From Dipteris shenzhenensis (Eukaryota; Polypodiophyta; Polypodiopsida; Gleicheniales), in NCBI GenBank assembly GCA_047967505.1, contig CM106539.1: a stretch of 64,000 bases of DNA; one strand, 5' to 3'. Shown here piece by piece: positions 21,801-35,454 of this stretch (position 1 is its first letter; each line of letters begins with the position of its first letter). The notes beneath the pieces are model-generated. The model was not told the DNA's origin, made no database searches, and saw nothing but the letters and a program-made list of their open reading frames with translations. The position numbers and the translations under genes are program-made.

Positions 21801-24800
21801 GACTAGGTTGGTCTAAGGCCAAAGGCCTAGGTGCTTCTATTTATGAATGGTGCTTAGGGGCAAATAGGATTTTAATGTATCCCAAGAAGGGGGTAAAAGG
21901 GGGGCATCTAAGTAAAGCCTTAATTAGTTGGCATATGGCATCTAGATCAATCAAGGGGGATTGGGAGCTTTGTAGAAAAAACACACATGAACTGAAATTG
22001 ATGGTGTGTTGAATAGTGTGTGTGACTGCATAGCAAGGCTGGGAGTAAAAATTGATGCAAAAACTTATGATTCTCCTAGTAGAGCAGAAATGGTTTTTTT
22101 GTGCCTTTGTCATTTGGTATCAAAGCCTTCAATGCAAGTTCAATTGCACTTGGACAATATACAGCGTATCGTGGAATAAGTTTTTTCACAATTCATTGTA
22201 CACTGGAGCAGCTAGTAAAGAGTTTAAGGATGGAGTAGTAGGTGTCCTTCTTCTAGTCCATTCAAGATGACTTGAAACATTTTTGCAGGATTCATGGCCT
22301 CTCCTGTTTGCTATGAGTTGATTGTCCTTGTAGTTAAGCCAACACTTCCCATACGATCAAGGCAACAACTTAAGCCGCCACATCGAAGGCCGGCTGCGTG
22401 ACGGGCCTGGGCAGCTATTGCATAGGCCCAAGGTTTGCTTCGTAGTGCTTGTGTGACCAAGTGCTTCGAAGACTCCGGAGTTGCCCTTAGTGGCATGTAA
22501 TTAGGAAAATAAAGTAGAATTTGACAAGTGGCTTGTTGCTAAGAAAAGGAGCCTGAGAGCTCATGTAACAATTCATTCACGTTGGATTTTGTATGACAGC
22601 TTCTACGCTGAACTCATGTACTCAGTTTTCTCTCAAGTAATAAAAACCTTCGGGGGGGTCCAGCCCGACGATTGTCCTGGGCCCTAGTGAATCTCTTGAG
22701 AGAGGGAGAGGGGGGGAGAAATCAAAGAGTCTTTGCTGTATTTTACGTGGAGGGTTTTGGCAATCCTTTACGGGTAGATTACATTAGGCACTAATGAATT
22801 TGTGATGAAAAAAATAAAATCTATGCTTGAAGCTACCTTGATCGCACTCTTGTTGGTAGATGCGATGAGTGCAGCAGCGACTAGTAAGCATGGCCATACT
22901 CTCTATGCCAAGGCTCGGACAGGGATTAGCGTAGCAACGCGGGACCATGAGCAGAGGAAGAAGATGAAATGAACGAGAAGCAAGCAGTTCCGTTGATGGA
23001 AAGACTGATGCAGAGATTCCGTTCACGTAGCAAGTACAAGCCACGAGATTTTATTCGGAGGTCTTGTCGTGAGCAGAATACTTTGTTCATCGTTTGGAGC
23101 CTCTGATGTTGTGCGTCAAGTTGCAGGCGTTGATTCGCAATCGCTAGAAAGGTGTAGAGAGGGTGCAAAGCAGCGGGTCTAGCCATCGTTCCATTTTTTC
23201 GGTGATGCTGAGCGCTAATAGAAGTCCCGCGACAGAGGGCGCAGGCGCGAGGCACGACGCTGCCCAGCCAACCAAGGTATGAAACCTTAGGGATACGTGG
23301 CTTTGCTGATGTGGCCAGGGTGCTAGCTAGGAGTACACGTGGCAGATGAGCAGCAGGCACGTGATGTGGCAGGTATGCACAGAGCTGACGTGGCGCTTAC
23401 ACATGGCACACATGTGACGTGGCAGCCACACATGCGAGCTGACGTGGCAACCAGCAGGTCCAACTGACGTGGCAGTGGGAGCTAATGCTGACGTGGCAGC
23501 ACATGCAGAGTGATGACATGGCAAGACACATGGCAGCTGACCTGGACTGCCAACTGGACTGCTGAGGTGGCAAACCAGTGGCTAGACTAACTCTGGTTAG
23601 TTAACCCTGGTTAGAGGTTCAGTTAGTTGGTCTAACCAAACTAGACTGGTTAGTCGAACCAGGTCTGACCAACTAACCTTAGTTTTAGTTAACCAGACCA
23701 TACCTTAACTAGGCTACAGATGGTTGAGGTCCAATTGAGAGCTAACCAGACCAGAGCCAGTTAGTCTGGTTAGAGTAACCAGCCGGTTACTTCATCTAGT
23801 TACTCTCCACCCAAAAAAAAGAAAAGAAAAAAAAAGACAGTTGCAGAGACTGAATCTGCTAGTAGTTCTCGCCTATCTGAGAGAGTATTTACTGTCAGAA
23901 AAAAAAAGGCAGAAATTAGCGAAAAATCAGAAAATTGCACAAGGAATGCATGCCTTTGTACTCAGGAAAAGGGAATCAAATGCATACTCAGTGTTTTTTT
24001 TTTTGCATACTCAGTACTTTGTGGGTATATGCCTTGAGTTGACAGCCCATTACTGGCACAAGTTGTGAATGCAAGATACCTCTTGTTGAGGTAACTTTTC
24101 TCTTTGAAAAGCAAAGGCAACGTGCATCAGTTGCACACAGTGTGTGTGTGAGAAACTTGCATGTGGCCGCCCAGTGCCCAGAAAAGCCTTCAACTTCGAA
24201 GGGAAAAGAGGCAGAGAAGCCACGAGGACCGCAAAAGCCAATGGCAGGAGGAATTCCTGACATACTGGGTCATGTTTCAAACCCAGAAGAACGAGAATTG
24301 CTGCTATCATGGGGCAAAGTCAGAGACCAGCAAGCGCTGATTTTATTTGATCCAGGGGCTACTGATAATTTCATATCAGAGGACCTAGCCCTGAGGCTGG
24401 GAATAAAGACGGAGGAGTTGGGCAGGGCTTTGGATGCCGATCAGATGTTTTGTGGAAACCCTGTGCCAGTCACTCCCTTGATAGGGAAGCTCCGTCTTCA
24501 TGTACAGAGTTATGTGGATCAGAAAGACTTCTTCATTTCTCCACTGAAACATCATGATGTAGTCTTGGGTATGCCTTGGTTCCATCGCAAGGCAGTGAAG
24601 TTGACTCTTCCTGAAAGAGTGCTGGAGTTTGTACATAGGGGCAAAGTATATCTGTGGTTGCTAGGAATTGAGGGGAAACTATTCCCATTGTATCAAATAG
24701 TTCGGTTGGAAAAGAAATAAAGTCTGCAATTTCAGCTTACATGATTTTTGTAAAAGAGAGAGATGTGAAAATGCATGCTGAAATAAGTGAGGCAGATCGA

Positions 24801-27800
24801 AATAAATTTCAGTTCCTTGAAAATTTTAAAGATTGCTTTTCTGACACTTTGCCAGGGGAGCTACCCCTTCAGAGACCTAAGGATCATGGCATAGAACTCA
24901 TTCCTGGCAGCGAGCCACCCAATAGGCCCCCATACAGAGTTAGTGCAACTCAGCGAGAAGAGATTATGACTCAGGTGCAGGACTTGTTGTCCAAGGGGTT
25001 GATTCAGCCCAGTTTCCCCTATACTGCTAGTACAGAAGAAAGATGGTTCATTCCGTATATGCGTTGATTACCGCACACTGAACAAAATGACCATTAAGAA
25101 TAGATTCCCTATTCCGCACATTGATGATGTGCTGGATCAGTTAAATGGAGCTTCAGTTTTCAACAGGATAGACTTGAAGAGTGGCCATCATCAAGTCAGG
25201 ATACAACCGCAAGATGTGCATAAGACAGCTTTTTGCACTACATTCGGGTTGTATGAATACTTAGTGATGCCTTTTGGATTGACAAATGCCCCAGCTACCT
25301 TCAATAGGATGATGGATCGTATCTTCTGACCCTACAAACAATTCACTGGTACCTTCTTCGATGACATAATTGTCTTTTCTAAGTCCGAACAAGAGCACAA
25401 GGAACATCTTGCTATAGTGTTTCAAGAGCTGAGAAATCATCAGCTCTATGCAAACAGCAAGAAAAGTGAATTCTTCTTGGAAGAAATCCATTATCTGGGG
25501 CATATAATATCCAAGAATGGGATACAAATGGATCCAGCAAAGATCCGTGCCATCCAGGAATGGCCAGAGCTGAAAACTATGCATGAAGTTCGAAGTTTCC
25601 TAGGCCTGTATTCTTACTACAGAAGATTTATCAGGCATTTTGTGGATATAGCCGCTCCACTCCACGATCTTACTAAGAAAAATGCAGCTTTTAGATGGGA
25701 AATTCCTCAAAAGACAGCCTTCACCACACTCAAGGAGAGGCTGACTACAGGGCCAATCTTAATCGTTCCAGATTTGTATCAACCATTTGATGTGGATTGT
25801 GATGCTTGTGGGGAATGTGTTGGGGCTGCATTGCATCAGAATGGTCATGTAGTGGCTTATGAGAGCAGGAGACTCCGGGATGCAGAGAGATATCTGGGAA
25901 TCTATGAGAAAGAGTTATTGGCTGTAATCCATGCCATCCATACATGGAAGCATTATCTTTTGGGTGCAGATTTTACTGTTTAAACAGATCACAAAGTCTG
26001 AGATACTTTCTAACTCAGACAAAACTTTCCGAGAAGCATATGAAATGGGCAAATATGCTGTCAATGTATCATTTTCAGATTGTCCATACCCCAGGAATTC
26101 GGAACAGAGTGGCACATGCCTTGTCCCGAAGACCCCAGGTCAATAATGTGACTATTGCTTATCATCAGGACGTGGAAGGCATGAGGGAGCAATATGCTAA
26201 TGATGCAGATTTTGGTGAGATTTTACAGCAAATGCAAGAGGGGCAATCCACCAGTCACTATTCCCTGAAAGATGGGTATCTAATGAAAGATGATTGCCTA
26301 TGCATCACCCAGGAGATGAGGAAAAAGATTTTGGAGGAATGCCATGCACCTCCCTATGCTGGACATAGAGGAATTACAGCAACAACTCTAGCACTAGAGA
26401 GGTATTTCTTTTGGCCAAGGATGCGAAAAGATATACATCAGTTTGTTACTGAATGCCTTACGTGTCAGAAAGTGAAGTATGATAGACGGAAGGCACCTGG
26501 CCTACTTATGCCTCTTCCCGTGCCTCAGGCACCGTGGGAAAGTATTACAATGGACTTCATTTTTTATTTGCCAAGATCAAAGTCAGGGAATGATGGGATT
26601 CGTACTATCATTGATAAATTCAGCAAGCAAGCTCATTTCATTCCGTTCGCAAAACCATAAAGGTAGATCATATGGCTAAACTTTTCATGGCACAAATCTT
26701 TAAGCACCATGGTATGCCTAAGTCCATTGTCTGTGATCGAGATCCCAGAATGACCAGTCTATTCTGGAGAGCTTTATTTGATAACATGGGAATGAATCTG
26801 AATTTTTCTTCTTCTTTCCATCCCCAAACAGATGGTCAAAGTGAAGTAGCAAATTCTACAGCATTGGATAATGCTGAAATGCTACGCGGGTGACCAAGGT
26901 TCAGATTCGGAAAAGTACCTACCATTGGTAGAGTTTGCTTACAATAATACAATACACAGCTCTACAGGGAAAGCCCCCTTTGAAATCATTTATGGGAAGG
27001 TGATTCTGCCACCTATCCTAAGGACCAAGGATGAAATATTTGCAGCTGATTAGTTTGTGCGAGACCTCCAGACAGCTTACAGCCAAGTCCGGACAGCAAT
27101 TGAAAGGTCTCAAGAGAAACATAAAAGAGCTGCAGATAAGCATAGGAGACAATTAGATCTCAAGGAAGGGGATTGGGTACTTTTAAAGTTCGAGAAAGCT
27201 AGGCTCCGCAAGTTTAAAGGCAAACAAAAAGTGTATGCAAAGTTATCTTTCAGATATTATGGCCCTTTCAGGGTTACAAAAAGAATAAATGAGGTTGCAT
27301 ACAGGTTGGCATTGCCAGAGCATTGGAGGATTCACAATGCATTCCATATGAGTCTTCTAAAGAAATTCCAGGGGCCGGAACCTACAGAGTTAGTATCAAA
27401 GGATCCACCAGAAGTGGATGAGCTAGAGGAGGTCCTTCAGCCAAAGCAGATTGTGTACCATACTGTACGCAAAGGCCCTCAGGGCAAGGAATTGTACAGG
27501 TATCTTGTAAAATTCAAGAATTATACGGCATTAGATGCCAAGTGAATGGATGAAGACATGTTGTCCGATCATCCACAACTTTTGGATGTTTACAAAGAAG
27601 CTTTTCAGTTGAGGTCAACTGAATAGAAGCCGAGGAAATGTCACCATCATGTAAATATCCTAAGTCAAAGTACAGTTGACCATTTATTTGATCATAATTA
27701 AAGAGTTTTCATGTGTGTTAATTATGGTCAAAGAATTGACTACGGTCAAAGATACTTGACTCTCGTCAAGTAAACCTGACTTCGGTTGGGGAGACTTGGT

Positions 27801-30800
27801 TTATTACCAAGAGGGTTAACCACAGTTAACTAGAGAACCACAAAACTGACTACGGTCAGAGAGTGTTGACTTCGGTCAACGAGACTTGGTTTATTGCCAA
27901 GAGGGTTAACTACGGTTAACCAAGATGTGCCAACTTCGGTTGGAGAGACTTGACTATAATTAAGGCGCCTCGACCCTTGGTCAAAGCCTCTTAATTATGA
28001 TCAAGAGTGTTGACTCCGGTCAACCAGAGAATAAATATATTTATTATATTTGTTATGTGTGCACATGTGTTTAGTGGGGACGCCCACCGTGACTAGAATT
28101 AGTCCACAGTGTGTTATTTGCATGCAAAGTGCTAACAATTAATATGTGCCATGATGGTGCGCTTTAATTAATTATTGCAGGTACTAGGAAGAGTGACTCT
28201 CCTAAGCGCTACGGGAGCCTACCAAGAGTCTAGGAGGCGGTTCGCGTGACCAAGTGCTTCAAAGACTCCGGAGTTGCCCTTAGTGGCATGTAATTAGCAA
28301 AATAAAGTAGAATTTGACGAGTGGCTTGTTGCCAAGAAAGGGAGCCTGAGAGCTCATGTAACGATTCATTCACGTTGGATTTTGTACGACAGCTTCTACG
28401 CTAAACTCATGTACTCAGTTTTCTCTCAAGTAATAAAAACCTTCGAAGGGGTGCAGCCCGACGATTGTCTTGGGCCCTCGTGAATCTCTTGAGAGAGGGA
28501 AGAGTTCTCAACTGAAAGAGCCCCCCCTGCGTGCCTTACTGCACTACGAGTTCTGCCAGGCAATGGGGCCTCAAGCTTACTCTCCATGAGAGTCTGTAGC
28601 AACCAATTCGGGACTGTTTTGGCTGCGTGTATCTCTTGAATCTCTTGCCTGACAACTTCATCCACACCCTATGGAAGTACAAAATCAGCCGGTGGCTGAA
28701 TCAGGGAGTGTGGATCAGGAGGAGGTTGCTGCAAATTCTGATTTTCAGCGGGGGAATTAAATGCTATAGGAAGCATCCCCTCAAACACATCATCTGAAGA
28801 AGCTGGAATCTGAAATTCAGCATGTGTATGTGCTGAATTTTCAGAGAATATAACATCTCTACTAACAAAAATCTTGCGTGTAGCAGGATTGTAGAGATGA
28901 TAGCCTTTGCTTTGTGAACTATATCCCACAAAAATGCATTTAAGTGCCTTATCTAACAACTTGTGTCGAAATTCCACAAGCACGTGGGCATATGCAACAC
29001 AACCAAAAACTTTGAAATGGTCCACTAAAGGCTTTCTCCCATGCCAAGCCTTTGTAGGAGCCCGATTCAAAATATAGTTGGCACACATGAGGCCTTCAAG
29101 CCAAAATCTGTGAGGCAACTTCTTACTTGTAAGCATGCATCTATGCATCTCCATGGCAATGCGATTCTCCCGCTCAGTTTTGCCATTCTGTTGAGATGTA
29201 AGCCTAACTGTAAGCTGATGCGTGATACCTTTCTCCTTAAAAAATGCCTCAAATTCATGAGACATATACTCTCCCCCTCAATCTATGCGAAGTGGCTGCA
29301 CCTTGAGTCCTGTCTCATTCTCAACCATAGCCACAAAGTATTTGAAATGCATAAACACTTATGATTTTTCCTTGAGATCATAAACCCAAGTGTCATCTAT
29401 GAATGTAACAAAATAAAGATAGCCCCCAAAAGCAGGTGTCCTCATGGAACCGCAGACATCACTATGAATAAGCTGTAATTTCCGTGTAGCTTTCACAGCA
29501 CCATCCTTCTTGAAAGGAAGTCTATGCATCTTGCCAAGGATGCAACCTTCACATGCATGAGGAGGAGGCGACTCTCAAGGAAGCAATGCATCAACCATAT
29601 CATGCTTCTGCAGTGTCATTAAGCTGCCATAGCTCATGTGCCCATACCTGGCATGCCATAGCTCCGCATTCTGCATCGCAACAGTGGGAGTGCTCACTGA
29701 TAATGCAAGATCAGATCTTTTTTCATATAGATCAAGTTGAAAAAGACCCCGATACAAAGTGCCAAACAACGTCATTCTCTTTGTCTTTGACTACGCACTT
29801 ATCATCATAAAAAACAACCTGAAATCCTCCTCTATTGAGTGAGGACACTGAAAGCAAATTCTTCTTTATGCCTGGCACATAGAGAACATCTGAAATTCTG
29901 AAATCTGTGCCATCAGTGGATGTGAGAATAATGTCTCCCACTCCACACACTAAATAAGAAGAATTATTTGCACAAGTCACCTTCTTTTTGGTGGGTGGTG
30001 GGTGCAGAGATGCAAAAAGACTCTTCTTGGAAGTGATGTGCTTTGAAGCACCACTATCAAAATACCAAGTATTCAATGTCTCATTAACACTGAGAGAGCA
30101 TGCATCCTTTGAAGGATCATAGCTGCAAGTCAAAAAAGCATAAGGGTCATCATCATTAGTGGCTGTAACATCTGAAGTACCCACTGAAAAATCTGAAGTG
30201 CAAGACAGAAAGGCATAGTGCTCTTCCACAAAGTTGGTTGCAACATCTCCCCCATCATGAGAATGTGGAGCTAATGCATCTAACACAACCATACCTGAAT
30301 CCTTTTTCTTCTCTTTGGCTATGCACTTCTTGCATTCTCCAATATAATGACCTGGCTTCTTACAATAATGACAAATGCCCTTCTTTTTCTACTTATCTGC
30401 ATCACCCTTTGCCTTATAAGAGGGCTGTCCTAAAACAGCTTTATGCTGATGTGCGGGCTGATTGGCATGTGGCTTTTGCTGTCCTTTACCCTTGGGCTTG
30501 AACTTGGAAAGCATGGCATGCTCACCAGCCCAGGTTGCCATATTTCTGCGAGTCTGCTCCTCCTGCAACAGAAGTCCTACCAACTCGTGAAAAGAGAGAG
30601 CATTGCTGCCCCCCCTCAATGACAAATTCAGCGAGGTGTGGAAACCGAGATAGGACTCAAGAAGAGAATTCAGAGTGATGGTGATCATCTCTGAATCCGG
30701 AATGACTTCATCAATATTCAGCCATTGTTCCCTCAGATGCTGAAGCTTAGTGAGGTGAGAATTCATGGAATCTCCCTCATCCATATGCGTATGGTCTAGA

Positions 30801-33800
30801 CTCAATCTTTGGGAGGGTTACCACATCTCTTGTGATGATGGTCTGTTAGTGCCTTGATTGGAACTTTGTGTTCCTAGATTAGAGATCCTAAGGGCTGGAT
30901 GATCATGTGATAGGAGCGGTTTATTGTGCACAAGTTTATACAAGATATCCGATAGTGGATCTTGTTTTGAAAGATCTCGGATTGCATATTTTCATAATCT
31001 CTAGATCACATAGGATAGTCTTGCCTCCGGGATAATTTAATCTTATGCTGAACATTCTACTCTAGAGGTAACCCATAAGGCAACTCATCCCTAAAAGAAT
31101 CACATAACTCCTCTGCAATTTGATCAAGTAGCTTGGCCGTTTCTGTTATAATTATTATTATATTACAGGCAGTGGCCAATGTAATGTAATAAGTTGGTTA
31201 GGGGCACTTTTCCCTCTTAGAGGTTTTTCCCCCTAACCACGGTCTAATCTCTAACTACGGTTTAGTGATTAGATAGGGTTCTGTCACTTAGACAAAACCC
31301 TCATCTCTTTCTTTGTACTTCACTTCAGTTACTTCACTTCAGTACACTTTGGGGAGTGAACTACGTTCAACTCACTCTCTCTTTGCACACTCTTGCTTCC
31401 ATTCTGTTTTTTCACATTTGGAATAAGAGCTCTTCCTTCCCGGACCTGCTACTTGCTCCCTGCTTCTTGCTTTCCTCTTTCAGCTCCTACATCTCAGCTC
31501 CATCACCAAGCTTCCTGCCTCACGTCTGTACAGCTTCATCCACGACTTGCATTCTGTACAGTCCGTACAACTGTACAGATTCCGTACCAACTGCCTGCTC
31601 CCGTTCGTACACCTGCGCAGAATTCCGTTCGTACAGTTCATACAACTGTATGGATTTTCGTACCCACGTGTCAGTTTCGTACGTCTGTACGGCTCGCATT
31701 CCGTACAATTACGCAATCAATGTCCGTACAGTCGGCCGTACAGGTTTCCGTACACTTCGTCTATACAGTCGACCGCACAAGTTTCCGTACACTTCGTCTG
31801 TACAGTCGTCCGTACACTATGCGGATCCCGTACAGTTCCGTACCAGCAGATTTTTGCAAGCTGAAGATGTCCCCAGTGTCCGTCATTTTTGGCAGGGTTC
31901 ATTTGCAGGTTCAGATGTGCATTCAGCCATTGTTTGGCTTAGCTTTTGGGAGCACATTTGAAGCTTTAACAGACATTGCAGTTGATCTGCAAGTTTGGGG
32001 CTTTTGCAATTACACTGCAATTTGGCAGTAAAATTTGGGGCTTTTGCAGGCAGAGTGCAATTTGTGCAACATTTGGGGCTTTCAGAGCATTTGCCCTCTT
32101 CTGTATGCAATTTCCCACAAGAAATTGGGGCTTTTGCATTTAGGTTGCACTTTGCAGGTAAAAGAAGATTTTGGAAGTTTGCAAGCAGTTCTGGACTCAG
32201 TACGAGTCAATTTGCAGACTTTTGCAACTTTTTGCAGATTCTATTTGCAGATTTTTGGGCATTAAGCAAAGCATCGTGGTGCATTTTGAGCCTTTGATAG
32301 GCTGTGACAGTATTTGTCACTGTGGGCAGATTTTCTTTGCAGATTTTACTTGTGCATTTGACATCCCAGAAAGGGATTTTACTTGGTCAGTTTGCTGTGT
32401 TTTTTTAGTTTATCTAGCATAAATGGCTCAGAACAACCCCAATGAGGTGTTCGGAGTTCTCACACAGGAGGATAAGTTATATGGCACCAACTACTCCTTG
32501 TGGAGTTTCATGGTTCGCAATATCTTGGTTGGCAAACATCTTTGGGATTATGTCAATGGAGATGAAGCACGACCAGATACAATGCCTACACCTATCACTC
32601 CTACAGCTGGAGGCAGGGGTAGAGGTGCAAATGCAACACAAGTAGTTGGAGCAGCCGCCAGGAGCTCCCACAGCAAAGCAAAAAAGATGGGACTCTAGAG
32701 ATGCATAAGCTCTTTCAGTGATTTCTCTCTCTGTCAAGAGGTTCATTATACCTCACATTCGGTCATGCAAGACATCTATGGCAACTTGGGAGATACGAGA
32801 CAGTATGTTTGCAGCAAGAAATGATGCCAAGGTTTCCTTTCTGAAGCTATGGAGCTCCAGGGTTGAATCCAATGATACTAGAGAGTTTCTGGCAGAGTTC
32901 GGGCAGGATCCGGGTGGATAGACGAGATCATGAGTACCATCGGGGTCAAACAAGGGTGTCCTTTGTCGCCTACCTTGTTTGGCCTCTACATTGACGAGCT
33001 TGAGACAGTGATGCAGACACAAAGGGGTGTAGGTTGCTCTCTTGCGGGCACGCTGATCCACATTTTGCTCTATGCAGATAACGTGGCTCTCTTGTCTTCG
33101 TCAGCAGAGGGGCTTCAGAGACACCTAGACGCACTACAGTCCTTTTGTGAGTCTCATGATTTGAAGGTCAACCTGGGTAAAACCAAGGTCATGATCTTCA
33201 ATACATCTCGAGCCATCATGCGTCCGGAGCAGTTCACATTTGCGGGGTCATCTGTTGAGATAGTTTCATCATACACTTATCTTAGGGTTATCTTCTCCGG
33301 ACCGAGCTTCACTATGAGACCCGCGATGTAGGCATGCTTGAGTAGAGGGTATGCCTCATTGGCCAGGCTAGAGAGGCAGTGCTTCCGCTCACACTTTCAG
33401 GTTCCACGCACCAAGGGATTGCTTTTTGACTCCTTGGCTCGCCCAGCAGGGATGTACGGCAGTCCTTGTTGGGGGCCAGACTTGTCGGATACAGAGTGGG
33501 CTCGTGTGGAGCGGCTACAGGTTCTCATGCTATCACGGATGATTCGTGGTAAGTCATCCGTTCCTCACCAGATCATTCAGGCTGAATTTGGGTCACCCCC
33601 TTTATAGCTAGATGCTGCATTTCAGGTCATCACATATCTATACCAAGTTAGGGGATGTGGGGATTATACCTCCGGGCGTAGCAGGCTACCATGGATAGCT
33701 CTATCCTCTTCTATGGCACTTGCAGCAGGAGGAGATCAGAGATGCTGGTATTTAGGTGAATGCTAGAGACTTTCAAAGCCTTTACATATAGGCAACCAAA

Positions 33801-35413
33801 AACACATTCACTTTGCACTTCTGCTATGACAGCTTGTAGCATACCTGGTGAAAAAAAATGAATGGAACATGATAAATCATGTTTAGGAAGTTCACAGGAT
33901 CCAAAAGGAGGGGACTGGATTCCTATTATAAATCATATGCACAAAACAATCATGCATTGAATCAGCATAAGACTATCACCTGCCCCTTGTTTTCATCTTT
34001 TTCTTGCCTTTAGCAGACCCAACCCGTTCAAGTTCCAGTGCCTTCAACTTGTTTTTATAAGCGGGAGTCTGCTTCACCATATCTAGCATCTGCCCAATGC
34101 CAAAACTTATTAGTCTCTCAAGTATGCATGTTACTTTCTCAGAGTAAAGAGCACATCCACCAGCAAACACGCTCCTGTTTTCTTGTAAATAAAACGTTGT
34201 TCATTTCCTGACTGATTATTAAGCTAGTCAACAAAAAGAAGTAGCACACATGATTAATTCTTCCCATCAATAAAACCTTGCTTGAGAAAATCACCTCCCT
34301 CCTTTTCCCGCACATGTAGCTCCCATAAAGTTGTTTCATTTCCCAAAAAGAAAAAGAAAAATAGCATCTTGAGATATACTGTATTTGAGAAGACCATTCA
34401 CAGAAATAGAGAGTGGTATCCTAGCATGTTTCTCTCAAAAGCTTCATGTTTCGATGGATAAATTCCAATTAAAAATGAAGACGCTTAATCTATAACAAAA
34501 CTCGGGATCAAGATATTGGAGAATCTGGATTTTACAGGATTCTAATAACAAGTTTCAAACCTACTGACCTCTTCAGCCCTTATCAGTTTATGTAAATCAC
34601 ATGTAGAAATTGTAACCGGAAGTCACATGCATAAAGCCTCATCACTTTACTATTCCTGTATTTCTACAAAAGATATGTATATCAATTGTGTAAAGTTCTG
34701 TTCACTACAGTGACCCTGTATTTCAGGAAAGAAAGCCATCTCCAAAGGTAACTCAACTTTTATGAAAGGGAGACAAAAAATCAGCGCTGAACAAGGTTAA
34801 AACTTGAGCAGACCGGATGAAGTATGCTTTTTAATGGAAAAAAAGTAGGTGGCCTGGATATTCTAAAGTCCACAAGTTGTATATGTGTGTGTGCGCGCCC
34901 GCTCTTTGGACCTGCCCAGCTGCCAGAGATTTTCTTCCTCACTTGGGGTCTTACCTTCATACTCGATTTCCTGCTGTTTCTTTTAGCAGGCGTTTTGGTT
35001 GTTTGGACTATGATTACTTTTTTCGCATGGTGTCGTTACTAAGCTTTATGGTTGTTATATCATGCCTGGAACTCTCACCTGTATGGCTTTTCCTCTATGG
35101 ATCTTTACAGTTTTTTCAGATCCTCCCCGCATCGATCCCTTCAAGATGTGTATGCCCAGCAAGATCTTCCTTCGGCCCAGCTAGAAGCTTTCTTTCACTG
35201 CTTTTAGTTATCAGTAGAAGTTGACCCTTTTGGAGCAACTTTGAATGTACATTTTCTTTTAATACATTCTTCCTTTTACAAAAAAAAAAAGTGTGCGCGC
35301 ACGCGCGTGTGTGTGAATATATATACTTGTCTTACAATGAAATTTTCTGATCTTGTATTTGGTACTCTCCATTTGGGGACAGCCTCTTGTAATATAAAAA
35401 TATATGGATTTCA

Positions 35414-35454
<41 letters not shown>

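Larger units (their letters stand above)
22449..28503 (+). mobile_element. Ty3/gypsy element 2, chromodomain type
   Basis: A plus-strand gypsy element between direct repeats: 22449-22715 is over 90% identical by eye to 28246-28503, the 3' end of a longer 3' LTR. Inside lie a long leader, a gag remnant, protease, RT, RNase H, integrase and a chromodomain. The 5' LTR copy lacks the upstream (U3) part, and gag is almost fully missing, replaced by repeat-rich sequence at 22716-24140. Frameshifts and stops mark it inactive. Confidence 0.85.
28504..30810 (-). mobile_element. Ty1/copia element 2, main part
   Basis: Minus-strand copia gag (C-terminal half), protease, integrase and the linker before RT. 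It ends at 28504 at the gypsy 2 LTR, so RT and RNase H are missing. The gag N-terminal half and leader are found on the opposite strand at 31143-32870. It is a different family from copia 1 but has the same organisation. Confidence 0.85.
31143..32422 (+). mobile_element. copia 2 leader and possible LTR, inverted
   Basis: Plus-strand sequence leading into the gag start at 32423. It begins TGTTATAATTATTATTATAT, possibly an LTR start, holds a 14-bp tandem repeat (ACTTCACTTCAGTT, 31317-31345), then two minisatellite-like stretches (separate entries). No clear primer site is seen, so LTR limits stay open. Confidence 0.5.

Noticed and set aside
23386-23500. CRISPR-like array (regular 25-bp spacing)
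   Set aside because: Repeat core is only about 9-12 bp, spacers are degenerate copies, and the context is plant retrotransposon.
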